From Chromatiales bacterium (GTDB taxonomy: Bacteria > Pseudomonadota > Gammaproteobacteria > Steroidobacterales > GCA-2729495): 64,000 nucleotides of DNA. Positions 1 to 8,918 of this stretch are shown here, piece after piece. The DNA is taken from NCBI GenBank assembly GCA_016789845.1, contig JAEUQA010000062.1, forward strand, positions 124,001-188,000, in the 5' to 3' direction. Positions within the stretch are counted from its first letter, which is position 1. Each line of letters begins with the position of its first letter. The translations under genes and the position numbers were made by a program. The notes beneath the pieces were generated by a model. It was not told the DNA's origin and ran no database searches. It saw nothing but the letters and a program-made list of their open reading frames with translations.

Positions 1-626
1 CAACCGAGCATCATCGCCGCCAGCCAGGGGATGAGGGGGTACTTGATTACCATCGTGTCGGTGCCGTACGTCGCCACCAGCAGCGCGGCGATCGGTGACG
101 AGGATCCCGGCGGATCCCAGACCCAGCCGGTCGGGATCTCCCCGAGGAAGATCCATGCCAGCGCCAGCCCGGACAGGGCCCAGGTGGGCAGGCGGCGCAG
201 CGCGGCCATGCAGATCATGGACAGCCCGATGGCGAGCAGCACCTGCAAGGTCCACCGGCCTGACCCAAGCGAGATGATGGTGAGGTCCAGCAGGGCGATG
301 ATTGCGCCCCGCACGAGGATGAACTTGTCGATCTCCCAGGCATCTTCGCCCTTCGACACCCGCCGCTCCACGCTCAGTGCCAATGAAGTGCCTGCGAGGA
401 ACACGAACGTCGGTGCGCACAGGTGCGTCATCCAGCGCGTGAAGAATTCGGCAGCGGGTAGCGCCATCGTCGCCGCTTCCGGGTACATGGCCGAATCCAG
501 GGCCACGTGTTGGCCATCGAAGGCCATGGAGGCGTGGTCGACGACCATCAGCACCATCACGAACCCGCGCATCCAGTCGATGGTCGCGATGCGCTGCGAT
601 CCTGGCGCGGTCACCGTCCTCGTCAT
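1..626 (-). CDS. DUF1624 / heparan-alpha-glucosaminide N-acetyltransferase-like membrane protein (partial)
   Basis: The gene begins at the ATG at 626 and runs off the left edge; 208 codons are visible. Its N-terminus reads IDWMRGFVMVLMVVDHA, followed by hydrophobic segments including FFTRWMTHLCAPTFVFLAGTS. This Arg-Gly...Val-Asp-His pattern plus the 'CAPTF-FLAG' segment is typical of the DUF1624/HGSNAT-like acyltransferase fold, a multi-pass inner-membrane protein. A GGGGGA stretch lies about 9 bases upstream. It starts 43 bases after the end of the pyruvate formate-lyase activase gene on the same strand, so it may be the distal gene of that operon, though no functional link is evident. The acyl donor and acceptor cannot be told. 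Confidence 0.75.
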   Translation of the reverse strand, partial: MTRTVTAPGSQRIATIDWMRGFVMVLMVVDHASMAFDGQHVALDSAMYPEAATMALPAAEFFTRWMTHLCAPTFVFLAGTSLALSVERRVSKGEDAWEIDKFILVRGAIIALLDLTIISLGSGRWTLQVLLAIGLSMICMAALRRLPTWALSGLALAWIFLGEIPTGWVWDPPGSSSPIAALLVATYGTDTMVIKYPLIPWLAAMMLG

Positions 627-669
627 GGCCTGGGTTCCCCCGGGTTGATTGGGCAGTACCTGCCCGTGA

Positions 670-1515
670 TCAGTATGCCGTGAGCCCTTCGGCGCGGAAC
701 ACGGCGACCGCCCGGTCCGCCGCCTCGGCGGTCGGGGCCTCCTGGTCCTGCAGCTTGTAGGGGATCCCGAGCTTCTGCCACTTGTACCGGCCCAGCTGAT
801 GGAAGGGCAGGACCTCGACGCGCTCCACGTTACCCAGCCCCGCCGCGAAACGCGCGATGCTGGCCAAGTCGGCGGGGTCGTCCGTGAGTCCGGGAACGAG
901 AACGAAGCGGATCCATACCGGCCGCCTGAGCGCCGCCAGCCGGCGCGCGAAGTCCAGCGTCGGCCCGTGCTCCCTGCCGGTGAGATGCTTGTGGCGCTCG
1001 TCGCCCCAGGCCTTGATGCCGAGCATTACGAGGTCTATGGACCCGAGTTCGGCATCGGTCAGGCGCTCGCCGTAGTAGCCGTTGGTCTCGATCGAGGTGT
1101 GGACGCCCATGCCCTTCGCCTCGGCGAGCAGCTTGGCCACGAAGCGGTCCTGCATCAGGGGTTCGCCACCGCTGATCGTGAGTCCGCCTGACATGACCTT
1201 GAGGCCGTACCGGTACTTGCGCAGCTGTTCGGCGGCCCGGGTCACGGACACGGGGATGCCATTGCGCATCGTCCAGGTATCCGGATTGTGGCAATACATG
1301 CAGCGCCACATGCACCCGGTGGTCCAGGCGACCACCCTGATCCCGGGCCCATCCACGGCGGAACCGGTGGTGAAGGAATGCAGGAACCCCATGTCGCCGC
1401 TCGCGAGCGCCGAGCGAACGTCGGTCTCCGGAACATCGTCCCCGAGGTGGACCCGCATGTCGAAAGGGCTGTTGGCCTCGATCGAGGCCGGCTTCAACTC
1501 CGCTTTCTCTGCCAT
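670..1515 (-). CDS. pflA: Pyruvate formate-lyase activating enzyme
   Basis: A radical SAM protein of 281 aa. The iron-sulfur motif CMWRCMYC (C68, C72, C75) is the CxxxCxxC that binds the SAM [4Fe-4S] cluster, and SGGEP at 115-119 is the SAM-binding motif. It would install the glycyl radical on pyruvate formate-lyase in the cytoplasm under anoxia. It is about 35 residues longer than the enteric enzyme, mostly as an N-terminal extension before FLHSFTTGSAVDGPG. GGAG lies 9 bases before the ATG. It starts 4 bases after the pflB stop, so the two are surely co-transcribed and probably translationally coupled. Confidence 0.95.
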   Translation of the reverse strand: MAEKAELKPASIEANSPFDMRVHLGDDVPETDVRSALASGDMGFLHSFTTGSAVDGPGIRVVAWTTGCMWRCMYCHNPDTWTMRNGIPVSVTRAAEQLRKYRYGLKVMSGGLTISGGEPLMQDRFVAKLLAEAKGMGVHTSIETNGYYGERLTDAELGSIDLVMLGIKAWGDERHKHLTGREHGPTLDFARRLAALRRPVWIRFVLVPGLTDDPADLASIARFAAGLGNVERVEVLPFHQLGRYKWQKLGIPYKLQDQEAPTAEAADRAVAVFRAEGLTAY

Positions 1516-1519
1516 GGCA

Positions 1520-3793
1520 TCAGACTCCGTGGAAGGTCCGGTTGATCACGTCCATCTGCTGCTCCCGCGTCAGGCGCACGAAATTGACCGCGTATCCCGA
1601 CACGCGGATCGTGAGCTGGGGATACTTCTCGGGGTGGTCCATGGCATCCATCAGGGTTTCGCGGGTCATCACGTTGATATTCATGTGGAAGCCCGTGGCG
1701 CCGAAGTAGGCGTCCAGAATCGATGTCAGGTTGGTGATGCGGTCGTCAGGCACGCGACCCAGTCCGGTTGGCACCAGCGAGGCCGTCAGTGATATGCCGT
1801 CCTGCGCGTCGCGGTAGGGGATCTTCGCCACAGAGTAGGCCGACGCATGGATGCCGTAGTGGTCCCTGCCGTGCATGGGGTTGGCGCCGGGTGCGAAGGG
1901 CTCGCCCTGGCGGCGACCGTCTGGCGTATTGCCGGTTGCCTTGCCATACACCACGTTCGAGGTAATGGTGAGGATCGACTGCGTGTGTACGGCATTGCGG
2001 TAGGTCGGGTACTTGCGCAGCTTCTCCATGAACGTACTCACCGTCCAGGTGGCGAGCTGGTCCACCCGGTTGTCATTGACGCCGAAGGCCGGGAACTCGC
2101 CTTCCGACTGGTAGTCGGTGATGAGGCCCGTGGCGTCCCGCACGACACGCACCTTCGCGTATTTGATGGCGGAGAGGCTGTCGGATACTACCGACATGCC
2201 CGCCATGCCGAAGGCCATCGTGCGCAGCGGCGCATAGTCGTGCAGCGCCATCTCGATGCGCTCGTAGGCGTACTTGTCGTGCATGTAGTGGATGACGTTC
2301 ATCGCGTTGACGTAGACACCGGCGAGCCAGTCCATCATCTTCTCGAACCGCGCGAGCACGTCATCGAAATCAAGTACCTCGCCCTGCACCGGCTCGAAGG
2401 CCGGGGCCACCTGCTCGCCGCTCATCTCGTCCCGGCCGCCGTTGATGGCGTAGAGCAGGCACTTGGCCAGGTTGGCCCGCGCACCGAAGAACTGCATCTG
2501 CTTGCCGACAGCCATCGGCGAGACGCAGCAGGCGATGGCGCTGTCGTCACCCCAGGCGCGGCGGATGATCTCGTCGTTCTCGAACTGCAGGGAACTCGTG
2601 TCGATGGCCACCTTCGCCGCGAAGCGCCGGAAGTGATCTGGCAGCCGCGGCGTGTACAGGACCGTGAGGTTTGGCTCCGGGGCCGGGCCGAGGTTGTAGA
2701 GGGTCTGCAGCACGCGGAAGGAGTTCTTCGTCACCAGCGGCCGGCCGTCGTCGCCGCAGCCGCCGATGGACTCCGTCACCCAGGTCGGGTCGCCGGCGAA
2801 CAAGGCGTCGTACTCGGGCGTGCGCAGGAAGCGGACGATGCGGAGCTTGATCACGAAGTCGTCCATGATCTCCTGGGCCTGGGACTCGGTCAGTCGGCCG
2901 GCATCCAGGTCACGCTCGAAGTAGATGTCGAGGAACGTGGAGACCCGGCCCAGCGACATGGCAGCGCCGTTCTGCTCCTTCACCGCGGCCAGGTAGCCGA
3001 AGTAGAGCCATTGGACCGCCTCCCGGGCGGTGGCGGCGGGGCGCGAGATGTCGAAGCCGTACTTTGCGGCCATCTCGCCCAATTCCTGCAGCGCGCGCAC
3101 TTGCTCGGCCAGTTCTTCACGGTCGCGGATGATGTCCTCGGTGGACATGCGCGCGTCCAGTGCGGCCTTCTCCGCCTTCTTGGCCTCGATCAGGCGGTTG
3201 ACGCCGTAGAGGGAAACCCGGCGGTAGTCGCCGATGATCCGGCCGCGGCCGTAGGCGTCGGGCAGGCCGGTGAGGATGTGCGAGCTGCGGCAGCGGCGAA
3301 TGTCGGCGGTGTAGGCGTCGAACACGGCGTTGTTGTGGGTCTTGCGGTACTTCGTGAACGTCTCGACGACCTGGGGGTCGGGCTGGTAGCCGTAGGTCTT
3401 GAGGGCGCCCTCCACCATGCGGAAGCCGCCATTCGGCATGATCGCGCGCTTCAGGGGCGCGTCGGTCTGGAGCCCGACGATGACCTCGTTCTCCCGGTCG
3501 ATGTAGCCGGGGGCGTGGGCCGTGATGGAGCTCGGGATCTGGGAGACGTCGAGCACGCCCTTCTTCCGTTCCTCGAGGAAGAGGGCTTCCAGTTTTGCCC
3601 AGAGCTTCTTTGTGCGCGGCGTCGCCGGCGCCAGGAACGCTGAGTCACCCTCGTAGAGCTGGTAGTTCTGCTGGATGAAGTCCCGGACGTTGATTTCCTT
3701 CTGCCAGACCCCGGCCTGGAAGCCCTGCCAGGGTGATGAGGTGTCCGGTACCTTTTCCGGGGCCTTTGCTTGCTGTTCTGCGGCTGCTGCCAT
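1520..3793 (-). CDS. pflB: Formate C-acetyltransferase (pyruvate formate-lyase)
   Basis: 757 aa, the usual PflB length. It cleaves pyruvate plus CoA to formate and acetyl-CoA by a glycyl-radical mechanism. The catalytic cysteine pair is visible in [10 protein letters not shown] (C422, C423), and the C-terminal glycyl-radical motif RVSGYAV has its Gly at 733. I start at 3793, not at the longer 3838 frame, because AAGGAG lies 7 bases before this ATG and the following MAAAAEQQ is a normal N-terminus. The CC pair rather than a single Cys, and the close match to enteric PflB around the radical site, argue for a true pyruvate enzyme rather than a glycerol or choline lyase. It lies between ackA (57 bases upstream) and pflA (4 bases downstream). 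Confidence 0.97.
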   Translation of the reverse strand: MAAAAEQQAKAPEKVPDTSSPWQGFQAGVWQKEINVRDFIQQNYQLYEGDSAFLAPATPRTKKLWAKLEALFLEERKKGVLDVSQIPSSITAHAPGYIDRENEVIVGLQTDAPLKRAIMPNGGFRMVEGALKTYGYQPDPQVVETFTKYRKTHNNAVFDAYTADIRRCRSSHILTGLPDAYGRGRIIGDYRRVSLYGVNRLIEAKKAEKAALDARMSTEDIIRDREELAEQVRALQELGEMAAKYGFDISRPAATAREAVQWLYFGYLAAVKEQNGAAMSLGRVSTFLDIYFERDLDAGRLTESQAQEIMDDFVIKLRIVRFLRTPEYDALFAGDPTWVTESIGGCGDDGRPLVTKNSFRVLQTLYNLGPAPEPNLTVLYTPRLPDHFRRFAAKVAIDTSSLQFENDEIIRRAWGDDSAIACCVSPMAVGKQMQFFGARANLAKCLLYAINGGRDEMSGEQVAPAFEPVQGEVLDFDDVLARFEKMMDWLAGVYVNAMNVIHYMHDKYAYERIEMALHDYAPLRTMAFGMAGMSVVSDSLSAIKYAKVRVVRDATGLITDYQSEGEFPAFGVNDNRVDQLATWTVSTFMEKLRKYPTYRNAVHTQSILTITSNVVYGKATGNTPDGRRQGEPFAPGANPMHGRDHYGIHASAYSVAKIPYRDAQDGISLTASLVPTGLGRVPDDRITNLTSILDAYFGATGFHMNINVMTRETLMDAMDHPEKYPQLTIRVSGYAVNFVRLTREQQMDVINRTFHGV

Positions 3794-3850
3794 GACGGAC
3801 TCCTTGAATATCTTTGCGGGCACGCCGGGCTGGATCAAGCCCTTCGCGCC

Positions 3851-5035
3851 CTAATCCAGTCCCAGTAACGAGCTGGTGTGCCGGGCGATCATCAGTTCCT
3901 CATTCGTCGGAATCACCCAGGCCGAGACCTTGCTGCCCGGGCGTGAGATGCATGGGCCGCCAGCCCGGTTCGCGCCGGTGTCCAGGTCGATGCCCAGCCA
4001 GGCCGATGCCGTGCTGATCCGCGCCCGGACTTCCGGCGAGTTCTCGCCGATACCGGCGGTGAATACCAGCGCGTCCAGCCCGCCGAGCACCGCCGTGAGG
4101 GCGCCGATCTCCTTGGCTGCCCGGTAGACGAAGAAATCCACCGCGAGCTTCGCCGCGGCGTCGGTGCTCTTCAGCAGGTCGCGCATGTCGTTGCTGAGGC
4201 CGGAGATGCCCAGCAGCCCGGACTTCTTGTAGAGCAGGGCCTCCACCTGGCCGGCTGTCATGCCCAGCGTCTGGAAGAGGTACAGGACCACGCCCGGGTC
4301 GATGGCGCCCGGCCGCGTGCCCATGCACAGGCCGTCCAGCGCGGTGAAGCCGAAGCTGCTGTCCACGCTCCTGCCGGCACGCAGGGCGCAGAGGCTGGCG
4401 CCACTGCCCAGGTGCGCGACGATCACGCGGCCGCCAGCGATCTCCGGGGCCACCTGGGGCAGCACCGAGGCGATGTACTCGTAGGAGAGGCCGTGGAAGC
4501 CGTAGCGCTGTACCCCGGCGCTGCGGATCTCCCGGGGCAGGGGCACCAACTCGGCGACGACCGGCTGGCCGCGATGGAAGCTCGTGTCGAAGCAGGCGAC
4601 CTGGGGCACCCCCGGCATGCGCTCCGTGAGCGCGTCGATCGCCGCCAGGTTGTGGGGCTGGTGCAGTGGCGCCAGGGGCGTCAACCCGCGCAACTCCTCG
4701 AGCAAGGCTGGCGTGACGACGGCGGGCCCCGCGTGACGGGATCCACCGTGGACGACCCGGTGGCCGACCCCCAGCACGCGGGCGCCGGCGTAGGCCGTCC
4801 GCAGCCAGGCGGCGAGTGCGTCGAGGGCGGCGCGGGCATCGCGCACGCTGGCGTCCAGCGTCTGCTCGGCCAGGACCTTGCCGTCCGCAGCCCGCGCCTT
4901 GAAGCGGGGCGCCGTGCCGATGCCCTCGACCTGGCCCCGGGCCTCGGCGCGCCAGGGACCGTGCCTAAGCCGGCCATAGACGCAGAACTTCAGGCTCGAG
5001 GAGCCGGCATTCAGGACCAGCACATGTTCGGTCAC
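3851..5035 (-). CDS. ackA: Acetate kinase
   Basis: 394 aa, normal for the family. It converts acetyl phosphate plus ADP to acetate plus ATP, the substrate-level phosphorylation step. The first signature NAGSSSLK is at residues 9-16, the second family signature is present as CFDTSFHRGQP, and the ATP-binding C-terminal part has FTAGIGENSPEVR. It starts with GTG at 5035, 3 bases after the phosphotransacetylase stop, so coupling is likely. With pta upstream and pflB downstream it completes a pyruvate-to-acetate route. Confidence 0.97.
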   Translation of the reverse strand: MTEHVLVLNAGSSSLKFCVYGRLRHGPWRAEARGQVEGIGTAPRFKARAADGKVLAEQTLDASVRDARAALDALAAWLRTAYAGARVLGVGHRVVHGGSRHAGPAVVTPALLEELRGLTPLAPLHQPHNLAAIDALTERMPGVPQVACFDTSFHRGQPVVAELVPLPREIRSAGVQRYGFHGLSYEYIASVLPQVAPEIAGGRVIVAHLGSGASLCALRAGRSVDSSFGFTALDGLCMGTRPGAIDPGVVLYLFQTLGMTAGQVEALLYKKSGLLGISGLSNDMRDLLKSTDAAAKLAVDFFVYRAAKEIGALTAVLGGLDALVFTAGIGENSPEVRARISTASAWLGIDLDTGANRAGGPCISRPGSKVSAWVIPTNEELMIARHTSSLLGLD

Positions 5036-5038
5036 CGC

Positions 5039-5986
5039 TCAGGCCCCCGCCAGCTTCGCCTTGCGGCGCCGGTCGTGGGCCACGAGCATGGCGATCCCGC
5101 AGCTCGCGATCCGCGACCGCACGTTGTCCGACCGGCTCGTCAGGATGACCGGTACGCGGGCGCCGAGCACCAGCCCGGCGCTGTCCGCCCTGGCGAGGAA
5201 GCTGAGCTGCTTGGCCAGCATGTTGCCCGCTTCCAGGTCGGGCGCAAGCAGGATGTCGGGATCGCCGGCGACCACCGATTCGATGCCCTTGATCCGCGCA
5301 GCCTCCTTGCTGATGGCGTTGTCGAAGGCGAGGGGCCCGTCCAGGAGGCCGCCGATGATCTGCTTCCGGTCGGCCATCTTGCACAGGGCGGCGGCTTCGA
5401 TCGTGGCCGGCATCTTCGAGGTGACGGTCTCGACGGCGGCCAGGATGGCGACCTTGGGCTTGTCCACGCCCAGCGAGGTCACCAGGTCGATGGCGTTCTG
5501 GCAGATGTCCGCTTTTTCCTCGAGCCCCGGCGCGATGTTGATGGCGCCATCCGTGACCACCAGCACCTTGTGGTAGGTGGGGACATCCATGATGAACACG
5601 TGGGAGAGCCGCCGGTTGGTGCGCAGGCCGGTCTCCCGGGCCACGACGGCGCCGAGCAGCTCGTCACTATGCAGGCTCCCCTTCATTAGCAGCTCGGCCT
5701 TGCCCTCCCGCACCAGTTCCACGGCGCGGGCTGCCGCGGCGTGGCTGTGGGGCGCATCCACGAGCTCCACCCTGCCGAGGTCGATGCCGTGTTTGGCTGC
5801 GATCTCCCGGATGCGGGACACCGGGCCGACCAGGATCGGCGTGATGAGGCCGCGCTGGCCGGCCTCAATGGCGCCGGCCAGCGCCGTCTCCTCGCAGGGG
5901 TGGGCAACGGCCGTTGGAATTGGCTCCAGGCCCTTGCAGCGTTCCAGCAGGCGCTCGTACTTGCCCGATCCCGTATCAGTGCTCAT
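5039..5986 (-). CDS. pta: Phosphate acetyltransferase (PTA/PTB family, short form)
   Basis: 315 aa. It exchanges CoA for phosphate on acetyl-CoA to give acetyl phosphate for the adjacent acetate kinase. The length and sequence (for example LLMKGSLHSDELLGAV, VVTDGAINIAP, SRSDNVRSR) match the compact PTA/PTB phosphotransacylase domain, as also found at the C-terminus of enoyl-CoA hydratase/Pta fusions, not the long enteric Pta. Phosphate butyryltransferase is therefore a sequence-level alternative, but ackA and pflB next door favour acetyl-CoA. The start at 5986 makes an ATGA overlap with the stop of the MFS gene; upstream in-frame sequence lies inside that gene in another frame. Confidence 0.88.
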   Translation of the reverse strand: MSTDTGSGKYERLLERCKGLEPIPTAVAHPCEETALAGAIEAGQRGLITPILVGPVSRIREIAAKHGIDLGRVELVDAPHSHAAAARAVELVREGKAELLMKGSLHSDELLGAVVARETGLRTNRRLSHVFIMDVPTYHKVLVVTDGAINIAPGLEEKADICQNAIDLVTSLGVDKPKVAILAAVETVTSKMPATIEAAALCKMADRKQIIGGLLDGPLAFDNAISKEAARIKGIESVVAGDPDILLAPDLEAGNMLAKQLSFLARADSAGLVLGARVPVILTSRSDNVRSRIASCGIAMLVAHDRRRKAKLAGA

Positions 5987-7245
5987 GCTTCGTTGCTCAT
6001 TGAGGTTACTTTTGCTGCAGCCACCCGGGCCGCGGGCCCGGTTTCCCTTAGGATAAGCGTCAGAATGATCGCCAGCGCCACGCCGTAGAGGAGGGGCGTG
6101 AAGGCCTCCTGGTAATGGGGGAGCGACATCTGCCCGGCGTCGCCAGCCGCGCGGCGCAGGGCGGACGCAAACACGGGGCCCAGCAGCGCACTGAAGGTGA
6201 AGTTCAGGAAGTTCACCACACCGGTCGCCGTGCCGCTCATGCCGGGCGGATTGGCCTCCTTGATGACGGTGTAGGGCAGCATGGCCGCGCCCGATGCCAC
6301 GCCGGTGGTGATGCCGAGGACGTAAGGCGGCAGGACATCCACCGGGCCATAGAGGATCCAGCCGAGGCAGCCCAGGAGGACCAGCGCCGCAGCCACGATG
6401 ACGGGCTTGCGGCGCCCCACCTTGTCGGACACGAAGCCCAGCAGGGGGCAGCCGATGATCCAGCCAAAGGGCACGCTGGCAGAGCGCATTACGGCAGTGG
6501 CGTAGTCGAAGCCCACCGCCTCCTCCAGGTAGCGCACGCCCCAGACCATGTCGAAGATCGTGGTCGGGATGAAGAGCAGGCCCGCGATGAAGCCGCACAG
6601 GATCGACTGGGGGTTGCGGAAGACGGTGCCCAGGGAGGAGAGCGCCTTCCGGAACCAGCCCGCGCTGGGCTCGGACCGGGTCCGCGCTGGCAGCAGGAAC
6701 CAGAGCAGCACGCTGATGACGAGGCCGGCGAAGCCCATGACGGCCCAGAAGCTGCTCCAGGGCGTGCCGGCGCTGATGGCCGGGCCCACCATGAACTGGC
6801 CCGCCGAGCCGCCGGCCATGCCGAACATCTGCGTGGCCCCGATCAGCGTCGCCGCCCGGGATGCCGGGAAGTTCGTGGTGGCGATGTAGGCGGCGCCGAT
6901 CAGCGCGAACACCCCGCCCGCGCCCTGCAGCAAGCGGCCGGCGCTGGCGAACTCCGCGCTGCCCGAGGCGAACATCAGTGCGCCAATACCCACCATGGCG
7001 GCGCCCACGGGCACCACCTTGCGCGGACCCAGCTGGTCCATGGCGACGCCCGCCACCAGGCTGAAGGGTGAGTAGCCGTAGTAGAAAAGGCCCACCATGG
7101 ACGCCACGCCCATCGCGGTCATGCCGAAGGCTTCGGAGAGCTGCGGCATCATCACGGCGGGGGCCGAGCGCAGCATGTACTGGTAGAAATAGTAGATGGC
7201 CGCGATCAGCCAGGCGATCGCGGCCGTGCGGGCGGCGCTTTTCAC
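5983..7245 (-). CDS. MFS transporter
   Basis: 420 aa with about 12 hydrophobic segments. The loop DQLGPRKVVP after TM2 and SDKVGRRKPV in the second half are the classic major-facilitator cytoplasmic loop motifs, one per half. The N-terminus (YYFYQYMLRSAPAVMMPQLSEAF) resembles organic-anion/sugar-acid MFS proteins, but no substrate can be read from sequence. It starts at GTG 7245, with GGAGG about 12 bases upstream, and its TGA overlaps the pta ATG. Coupling to pta and position after serine dehydratase suggest it moves serine, pyruvate, formate or acetate; that is inference. Confidence 0.88.
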   Translation of the reverse strand: MKSAARTAAIAWLIAAIYYFYQYMLRSAPAVMMPQLSEAFGMTAMGVASMVGLFYYGYSPFSLVAGVAMDQLGPRKVVPVGAAMVGIGALMFASGSAEFASAGRLLQGAGGVFALIGAAYIATTNFPASRAATLIGATQMFGMAGGSAGQFMVGPAISAGTPWSSFWAVMGFAGLVISVLLWFLLPARTRSEPSAGWFRKALSSLGTVFRNPQSILCGFIAGLLFIPTTIFDMVWGVRYLEEAVGFDYATAVMRSASVPFGWIIGCPLLGFVSDKVGRRKPVIVAAALVLLGCLGWILYGPVDVLPPYVLGITTGVASGAAMLPYTVIKEANPPGMSGTATGVVNFLNFTFSALLGPVFASALRRAAGDAGQMSLPHYQEAFTPLLYGVALAIILTLILRETGPAARVAAAKVTSMSNEA

Positions 7246-7266
7246 GGGACGGCTTTACCTCCGGGC

Positions 7267-7296
7267 GTGGCCGCCGGGCAATCGCCCGGCGGCCAC
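7267..7296. terminator. Perfect 13-bp hairpin between sdaA and the MFS gene
   Basis: The arms at 7267-7279 (GTGGCCGCCGGGC) and 7284-7296 are exact inverted repeats around a 4-base loop. It lies in the 68-base gap downstream of sdaA and upstream of the MFS gene on the minus strand. There is no T run after it, so it may be a Rho-type or partial terminator, a processing site or an mRNA-stabilising structure rather than a classic intrinsic terminator. Its core stem reappears at 18117-18148. Confidence 0.6.
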
Positions 7297-7313
7297 CAGT
7301 CCTGGCAGAGCGG

Positions 7314-8918
7314 CTAGCAAAGCACCAGGGACACCGCCAGGCCTCCTTCGGCGGTTTCCTTGTACTTCGAATTCATCTCCTTGGCCGTGAGCGCCATCGC
7401 GTTGACCGTCGTGTCGAAGTCCACGCGCCGGTCTGCCGCGATCTCGTTGCTGGCAATCATGAAGCCCGTCCACGACTTCACGGCGCCGAACGCGCAGCGC
7501 TCGATGCACGGGATCTGCACGTAGCCGGCCACCGGATCGCAGGTCATGCCGAGGTGGTGTTCCAGTGCCGACTCTGCCGCATTGGCCACGACCTGGTGCG
7601 GGAAGTCGTGAGCCTGGGCGATCATCGCCGCGCCCATCGCCGAGGCGACCCCGATCTCAGCCTGGCAGCCGCCCTCCGCCGCAGCGAGGGTTGCGTTGTG
7701 CTTGCAGAGATAGCCGACCACGACGCCGGCCAGCAAGCCGTCACGGATCTTCTGCTGCGGCAGCTTTCGCCCGCCCTCGCCGAGAACATGGACCAGGCTT
7801 GGCATGACGCCAGCCGAGCCGCCCGTCGGTGCAGTCACCACGAGGTGACCGCGCGCATTTTCCTCCGAAGCCGCCAGTGCGTAGGCTGACACGACACCGA
7901 TGCCGCGCTGGTTCGCGTAAGTGTCGTCCATGGCTCGCTTGTATACCTCGCCCGCCTTGGTCTTGAGCTTGATCGGGCCGGGCAGCGTGGCCACAGGCAT
8001 GCTCAGGCCCGACTTGACGATGTTGACCATCGCCGTGGCGATCTTGTCGAGGAAGGCATTGATCTCGGCTTCCGTCTTGCCCGAAACGGCCATCTCGTTC
8101 GCCATGGCGAGCTGCGCGATCGACAACTTCGTCTTCTCGGCGTGCGCCTGTAGTTCCTTCATCGTCGAGTAGGGATATTTTGGCTGCCCCTTCTTCGGCG
8201 GCTGGTAGCCCTTCCACTCGATGAAGCCGCCGCCGACCGAGTAGTACTCCTGCTCCAGCAGTACCTTGTCACCGGCCAGCAGCTTGCAGGTCATGGTGTT
8301 GGCGTGCGGGAAGTCCCCTTTTGTTGCGTCGTAGATGACATCCTTGAGCGACAGGGTCAGCGTCTTGTCGCCGAGCTTCACCGGAAAGGTCTGGCCGGGC
8401 TTGTCGCGCAGGCTGTCGAGGAACAAGGGATCCACCGTGGCGGGCTCCTTGCCCACCAGCCCCGCCAGCGCGGCGCGTTCCGTGCCGTGGCCCTTGCCAG
8501 TGGCGCTCAGGCTCCCGTAGAGGTGGACCTTGAGGCCAGTGGCCTTGGCGAGCTGGTCCTTTGGCAGCTTGGTGCAGCGGCTGTAGAAGTCGTAGGTAAT
8601 GCGCATCGGCCCGATGGTATGGGAGCTCGACGGCCCGGGTCCGACCTTGTAGAACTCGTCCACGGTCGTCATCACCGGCCCCTTGGACTGCTTGACGACA
8701 TTGAGGGTGGGCGACGCCAGGTTGACCTTCGGCGACGTCGCCTTCGCGGCGGCCGCCTGGGCGTCGGCCGGCACCGGGCGACCGGTGAGGACTGCCGTGG
8801 CGCCGATCATGGCGGTGCGCATGAGGAATGCACGCCGGTCCACGCCCGCGGGCACGCTGGCCTCGCCGGGAACATCCGTCGCCAGTGGAGTTTTGTCCTG
8901 AGTGTCTGGGGGTGTCAT
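7314..8918 (-). CDS. sdaA: L-serine ammonia-lyase (iron-sulfur serine dehydratase) with predicted Tat signal
   Basis: 534 aa, about 80 longer than the cytoplasmic enzyme. It deaminates serine to pyruvate and ammonia with a [4Fe-4S] cluster. The beta domain begins at GPGPSSSHTIGPMR; the alpha domain holds the cluster cysteines C418 (AEGGCQAE), C460 (TCDPVAG) and C471 (PCIER). The protein ends in a C-terminal Cys (C534), as in single-chain enzymes whose tail cysteine folds back into the active site. The extra N-terminus contains DRRAFLM (R28, R29), a hydrophobic stretch and an Ala-rich c-region (PADAQAAA): a twin-arginine signal. AGGAG lies 7 bases before the ATG at 8918; longer starts exist but would bury the signal further. 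It precedes the MFS-pta-ackA-pfl block on the same strand. Confidence 0.9.
   Translation of the reverse strand: MTPPDTQDKTPLATDVPGEASVPAGVDRRAFLMRTAMIGATAVLTGRPVPADAQAAAAKATSPKVNLASPTLNVVKQSKGPVMTTVDEFYKVGPGPSSSHTIGPMRITYDFYSRCTKLPKDQLAKATGLKVHLYGSLSATGKGHGTERAALAGLVGKEPATVDPLFLDSLRDKPGQTFPVKLGDKTLTLSLKDVIYDATKGDFPHANTMTCKLLAGDKVLLEQEYYSVGGGFIEWKGYQPPKKGQPKYPYSTMKELQAHAEKTKLSIAQLAMANEMAVSGKTEAEINAFLDKIATAMVNIVKSGLSMPVATLPGPIKLKTKAGEVYKRAMDDTYANQRGIGVVSAYALAASEENARGHLVVTAPTGGSAGVMPSLVHVLGEGGRKLPQQKIRDGLLAGVVVGYLCKHNATLAAAEGGCQAEIGVASAMGAAMIAQAHDFPHQVVANAAESALEHHLGMTCDPVAGYVQIPCIERCAFGAVKSWTGFMIASNEIAADRRVDFDTTVNAMALTAKEMNSKYKETAEGGLAVSLVLC

Noticed and set aside
1847..3643. A 598-codon plus-strand open frame antisense to pflB
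   Set aside because: It mirrors pflB exactly in a high-GC region, where antisense frames lack stops. The peptide is rich in Val, Gly, Arg and His with no domain, and no ribosome site precedes it.
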